Source of the DNA: JBGUVL01 sp045134375
GTDB lineage: Bacteria; Bacillota_I; Bacilli_A; Erysipelotrichales; Erysipelotrichaceae
NCBI GenBank assembly: GCA_045134375.1
Contig: JBGUVL010000071.1
Coordinates: 1 to 8,452 of the forward strand
Length of the DNA stretch: 8,452 nt
Direction: 5' to 3'
Below the pieces are notes generated by a model, which saw only the letters and a program-made list of their open reading frames with translations, was not told the origin of the DNA and did not search any database. Position 1 is the first letter of the stretch; each line of letters opens with the position of its first letter. This document shows, in pieces, positions 5,935 through 8,452 of this stretch. The position numbers were made by a program, and so were the translations under genes.

Positions 5935-5944
5935 ATAATTTTGC

Positions 5945-5973
5945 TATGTTTTCATTATTAAATACGATATAAT
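5945..5973 (+). promoter_or_regulatory. Likely promoter of the flavin reductase-rubredoxin gene
   Basis: A perfect -10 TATAAT is at 5968-5973. The hexamer 17 bases upstream (TATGTT, 5945-5950) is a poor -35; TTGCTA at 5941 would need a 21-base spacer. The -10 is convincing and the -35 is not, which would fit dependence on an activator. AGGAGG at 5999-6004 is the ribosome binding site. The promoter stands back-to-back with that of the surface protein. Confidence 0.5.
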
Positions 5974-6009
5974 ATAGGAAATGATAAAAGAATAAAACAG
6001 GAGGATTTT

Positions 6010-6651
6010 ATGGATAAAACAGTACTATATGATATCAGTTATGGATTATATGCCATCGGTGTAAAAGACAACGATAGAGATTGTGGTTGCATTGTAAATA
6101 CCGTATTCCAAATCAGCGGTGATGGTCCAATTATCGCTTTAAGTATGAACAAAGAAAACTATACCTATGATTTAATTAAAAGAACAAATCGATTCAGTGT
6201 ATCTATTTTAAGCGAACAAAGCAACCCTGAAGTCATCAGTCGACTTGGTTTCGTTTCTGGAAAAGATAACAATAAGTGGGAAGGTTTTGCTTTTGATCAT
6301 TTCGAAGGATTGCCAATTGTAAAAGAAAATGCATTAGGTCACATGGTTTGTGAAGTTATGACAATGGTGGAAACAACAACACATTTTGTGATCCTCGCAA
6401 AAGTTATGGAAGCCGAAAAGGATACCAAAGGAGTTGCAATGACCTATGATTATTACCATAATGTGATCAAGGGAAAAGCACCAAAGAAAGCCCCTACCTA
6501 TCAAGAAGTAGAAGTCCCTACTTCCAACAAAGAAACTTGGGTATGCAGTATTTGTGGCTATGTATACGATGGTCCTGATTTTGCGGCAGAACCAGAAAGC
6601 TATGTGTGCCCAATCTGTGGTGTTCCTAAACTGATGTTTGAAAAACGCTAA
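6010..6651 (+). CDS. Flavin reductase-rubredoxin fusion (high-molecular-weight rubredoxin type)
   Basis: The 213-residue protein joins an FMN-binding flavin-reductase-like domain (about 1-155; CGCIVNTVFQIS, PIIALSMNKENYTYDLI, FSVSILSE) to a C-terminal rubredoxin (176-212). The rubredoxin iron ligands are Cys179 and Cys182 (WVCSICGYVYDG) and Cys200 and Cys203 (YVCPICGVPK). A lysine/proline-rich linker lies between. The same domain order is known in high-molecular-weight rubredoxin of acetogens, which passes electrons from NAD(P)H to flavodiiron oxygen or NO reductases; no flavodiiron gene is in this window. The rubredoxin loop is shorter than in free rubredoxins, as is usual in such fusions. 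The ATG follows AGGAGG. It is the only plus-strand protein gene in the window and is monocistronic between a divergent promoter and a bidirectional terminator. The domain call is secure; the electron acceptor is inferred. Confidence 0.93.
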   Translation: MDKTVLYDISYGLYAIGVKDNDRDCGCIVNTVFQISGDGPIIALSMNKENYTYDLIKRTNRFSVSILSEQSNPEVISRLGFVSGKDNNKWEGFAFDHFEGLPIVKENALGHMVCEVMTMVETTTHFVILAKVMEAEKDTKGVAMTYDYYHNVIKGKAPKKAPTYQEVEVPTSNKETWVCSICGYVYDGPDFAAEPESYVCPICGVPKLMFEKR

Positions 6652-6656
6652 ATAAA

Positions 6657-6720
6657 AAAGACTTCTAATCAAAGATTCTCATGAATGAAAATTTTTGATC
6701 GAAGTCTTTATTTTTTTATT
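6657..6720. terminator. Bidirectional terminator between convergent genes
   Basis: AAAGACTTC (6657-6665) pairs with GAAGTCTTT (6701-6709), and the stem continues inward with ATCAAA/TTTGAT after one mismatch. A T-rich run follows on the plus strand (6711-6719), and an A-rich run (6651-6659) gives T residues on the minus strand. It can end both the rubredoxin-fusion and the pseudouridine synthase transcripts. The stop codon of the latter (6710-6708) lies inside the structure. Confidence 0.9.
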
Positions 6721-7640
6721 AGAGATAGAAAATCAATTTCATTTTTTGAAATAGAAAATTCCTTATGATTTAGATAAGAAAGCCCATCCTCACTTTCTAA
6801 AAAACGAATTCGATAAGCGCATAATGCTTGATAGGGATAGGATACCTTTTTCGCTTGGTAGCGAGTATCGCCATAGAGCGGATGATGAAGATGTGCCATG
6901 ACAGCACGAATCTGATGGGACTTTCCACTATATAAATCTACTTTCAATAACGAAAGAGAAGTCGTTTCTTCTAACACTTGATATCCAGTTTTAATTTTTT
7001 TATACCCCGGTTGTGAAAAATCCGATATATAAACGCGCTGATTTTCCTTTTTATGATAACATTCCATTACAGCCTTTGACTTTTCCATCTTGCCTTCCAC
7101 TAAACATAGGTACTGTTTTTCTATCTTGCAATCATGAATTCTTTGATTCATATCACGTAATGATTGCGCATCTTTTGCCCCAATCACAATTCCTTGTGTA
7201 TTACGATCAATGCGATGACAAAGTGCAGGAACAAAACTTTGTTCCATTTCAAAACGATATTCTCCTTTTTTATAAAGATAATGTTTCATGCGATTGACCA
7301 AAGTATCCACTTGACCATTTTCATCACTATGACAAAGCAATCCCACTGGTTTATTCATAATTAATATATGTGCATCTTCATAAATTATATTTAATTGCGA
7401 TGGCGCTTTCAGAAAAGAATCATCTTTCTTTCTTTCAAAAAACTCTTCGGCAATATAACAAGTCAGCTCATCTTTTTCAAATAAGCGCTGTGATATTTCA
7501 CATCGCTTACCATTGACCTTTATTTTCTTGTTGCGAATATATTTATACATCAAGCTTTTCGGCAAGGACGGTAACGCTTTGCTTAAAAACTTATCCACGC
7601 GTTGATTCGCATCATTAGCTCCTACAATTAGCTTTCTCAT
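6708..7640 (-). CDS. RluA-family pseudouridine synthase
   Basis: The enzyme converts specific uridines to pseudouridine in rRNA (or tRNA). From ATG 7640 it has 310 residues: an S4 RNA-binding domain at about 1-60 (QRVDKFLSKALPSLPKS...IRNKKIKVNGKR), then the catalytic domain with HRIDRNTQG, in which Asp145 is the nucleophile, and KVDLYSGKSHQIRAVMAHL-HPLYGD. These are RluC/RluD-type motifs; which rRNA site it modifies cannot be told from sequence. A TTG at 7649 would add three residues, but MRKLIVG--D--QRVDKFL is the usual family opening. The ATG starts one base after the TGA of the PAP2 gene and has no good ribosome binding site of its own, so it is probably translated by coupling. Transcription ends at the bidirectional terminator. 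Several Firmicutes carry two or three paralogues. Confidence 0.93.
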   Translation of the reverse strand: MRKLIVGANDANQRVDKFLSKALPSLPKSLMYKYIRNKKIKVNGKRCEISQRLFEKDELTCYIAEEFFERKKDDSFLKAPSQLNIIYEDAHILIMNKPVGLLCHSDENGQVDTLVNRMKHYLYKKGEYRFEMEQSFVPALCHRIDRNTQGIVIGAKDAQSLRDMNQRIHDCKIEKQYLCLVEGKMEKSKAVMECYHKKENQRVYISDFSQPGYKKIKTGYQVLEETTSLSLLKVDLYSGKSHQIRAVMAHLHHPLYGDTRYQAKKVSYPYQALCAYRIRFLESEDGLSYLNHKEFSISKNEIDFLSLIKK

Positions 7641-7641
7641 A

Positions 7642-8145
7642 TCAACCAAAATACTGCATCAAAAAAACGGAACAAAGACATCCCACAATAATGCCCACCA
7701 TGACATCACTAAAAAAGTGTACTCTTAGATACATTCGCGAAAAAGCAATCAAGCCTGCTAAACTTAAAGCCATGATCCCTAATGTAATATCATAATATGC
7801 GACAATAACAGCGCAACAGAAGCCAGTGGCACTATGACCCGATGGAAAACTAGAACCATATGGTTCAGGAATCATGATGGTAATATCATCATATTGTTCA
7901 AAGGGGCGTTTTCTGCGAAAAACCGCTTTGATCAATCCGTTATTGATAGCATTTGTCACCAACATGGTAAGTACCATCATAAAGGCATAACGACGATTCC
8001 CATTGACATAAAAAAGAAGTGTGATCATTAGCCAAATCAAACAGTAATCACCCAAAAAAGTCAAAGAAATCATGATACGATCCAATACCGGATTGCTTAA
8101 TTTATATTGCATGAAAGCCACAATTTTACGATCTAGTTTTTTCAT
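7642..8145 (-). CDS. PAP2-superfamily membrane phosphatase
   Basis: The 167-residue integral membrane protein has the full three-part phosphatase signature: KX6RP (Lys73 to Arg80-Pro81), PSGH (101-104, with catalytic His104) and SRX5HX3D (Ser136, Arg137, His143, Asp147). About five hydrophobic segments surround it. Members remove phosphate from lipid phosphates such as phosphatidic acid, phosphatidylglycerol phosphate or undecaprenyl pyrophosphate; the substrate here is not fixed by sequence. Start ATG 8145 is preferred over a TTG at 8175 because AAGGA lies seven bases before it. Ten further residues from the TTG (QLIIRKDCF) would not fit the compact N-terminus (MKKLDRKIV). It is the first gene of a two-gene unit with the pseudouridine synthase. 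Confidence 0.92.
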   Translation of the reverse strand: MKKLDRKIVAFMQYKLSNPVLDRIMISLTFLGDYCLIWLMITLLFYVNGNRRYAFMMVLTMLVTNAINNGLIKAVFRRKRPFEQYDDITIMIPEPYGSSFPSGHSATGFCCAVIVAYYDITLGIMALSLAGLIAFSRMYLRVHFFSDVMVGIIVGCLCSVFLMQYFG

Positions 8146-8178
8146 GAAGCAGTCCTTTCTTATTATTAACTGCAATAA

Positions 8179-8187
8179 ATTATACCA
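8179..8187 (-). promoter_or_regulatory. Promoter -10 of the PAP2-pseudouridine synthase unit
   Basis: A perfect TATAAT (8184-8179) carries a TG extension (TGGTATAAT). Only T-rich sequence is present at -35, consistent with an extended -10 promoter. The start would be about 30 bases before the PAP2 ATG. Confidence 0.6.
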
Positions 8188-8307
8188 AAACCATTATCAA
8201 AACAAAAGAATTTAACTAAAATCTTAAAAGAAACATAAAAAACAACATGGTAATCAATTTCTTTCGTTCTCTTTTCGCTAATATTTTTTCTTTTTTTTAA
8301 TTTAATA

Positions 8308-8336
8308 TTGCATTTTTTTTTATTTATCGCTATAAT
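8308..8336 (+). promoter_or_regulatory. Promoter of tRNA-Leu
   Basis: A -35 TTGCAT (8308-8313), a 17-base spacer and a perfect -10 TATAAT (8331-8336) are found about 28 bases before the tRNA. It is the best-formed promoter in the window. The stretch 8188-8307 between this and the divergent PAP2 promoter is AT-rich with long T runs, and I see no gene in it. Confidence 0.85.
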
Positions 8337-8363
8337 AATAAAGCGTTAAGAATTAATATCCAT

Positions 8364-8449
8364 CGGGATGTGGCGGAATGGCAGACGCTACGGACTTAAA
8401 ATCCGTTGATGGCAACATCGTGGGGGTTCAAGTCCCCCCATCCCGACCA
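8364..8449 (+). tRNA. tRNA-Leu (anticodon UAA)
   Basis: Acceptor CGGGATG pairs perfectly with CATCCCG, followed by discriminator A and an encoded CCA. The anticodon stem ACGGA/TCCGT closes the loop CTTAAAA with TAA as anticodon. A long variable arm (TGATGGCAACATCGTG) marks a class II tRNA, and the T arm contains GGTTCAAGTCC. It reads UUA codons, which would be frequent in this AT-rich genome. The window ends three bases later, so further tRNAs could follow. Confidence 0.97.
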
Positions 8450-8452
8450 TGT

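Noticed and set aside
5885..5940. Sporulation sigma E/K or sigma H promoter for the surface gene and peptide operon
   Set aside because: CATATAT resembles part of the sigma E/K -10 and AGGA-A resembles a sigma H -35, but neither site fits the full consensus in both modules, while TTGTCA-18-TATATR does.
5885..6009. Riboswitch or structured leader before the surface protein or the rubredoxin fusion
   Set aside because: The 125-base gap is filled by two divergent promoters and ribosome binding sites; predicted leaders are too short and no conserved aptamer pattern is visible.
6334..6672. Minus-strand 112-residue frame opposite the rubredoxin fusion
   Set aside because: It is entirely antisense to a well-supported gene and its composition (Phe/His/Cys-rich) is typical of a reversed coding strand.
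1..8452. CRISPR array, insertion sequence, phage or restriction/defence module
   Set aside because: No repeated spacer-like units, transposase, integrase, terminal inverted repeats or defence-gene motifs were seen; apart from the tRNA genes, which have no integrase or repeat beside them, the region reads as core chromosome.

Overview
The window looks like the chromosome of a low-GC Gram-positive bacterium. The DNA is AT-rich, with strong GGAGG-type ribosome binding sites, TATAAT promoters, hairpin-plus-T-tract terminators and tRNAs with encoded CCA ends. Gene content (high-molecular-weight rubredoxin, deoxyinosine-type glycosylase, a thioester/SpaA surface protein) suggests a gut anaerobe; Erysipelotrichia or a related Firmicute is my guess, not a proof.

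Left part (1-1435, minus strand): a tRNA-Lys(CUU) with its own promoter and terminator is followed by a three-gene unit. This unit encodes a 55-residue hydrophobic peptide with a bacteriocin-style leader motif, a short membrane protein with a SPOR-like domain, and RadC, which runs off the left edge. The SPOR-protein/radC order recalls the spoIIB-maf-radC-mreBCD region of Bacillus.

Middle part (1500-5884, minus strand): a cytosolic Cu/Zn superoxide dismutase comes first. Next are a family-6-like (deoxyinosine/uracil) DNA glycosylase overlapping the end of rimO, and rimO itself (ribosomal protein S12 methylthiotransferase). Last is a 606-residue surface protein with a predicted thioester domain, SpaA/Cna-B-like repeats and a C-terminal membrane anchor but no LPXTG motif.

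Right part (5885-8452): a flavin reductase-rubredoxin fusion on the plus strand faces away from the surface protein and ends in a bidirectional terminator. Its convergent neighbours on the minus strand are a PAP2 phosphatase and an RluA-family pseudouridine synthase, apparently translated in series. A tRNA-Leu(UAA) with a clear promoter closes the window.

Most genes are ordinary housekeeping genes. The signals that stand out are: (i) the small leader-type peptide in the radC unit; (ii) a 41-bp promoter-to-Shine-Dalgarno module shared, ungapped and 32/41 identical, by the peptide operon and the distant surface-protein gene, with predicted transcripts starting at the ribosome binding site itself; and (iii) the thioester surface protein lacking a sortase motif. 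SOD and the rubredoxin fusion suggest defence against oxygen, superoxide or NO, but they are not adjacent and share no visible regulatory site. No mobile element, CRISPR array or phage gene is visible.
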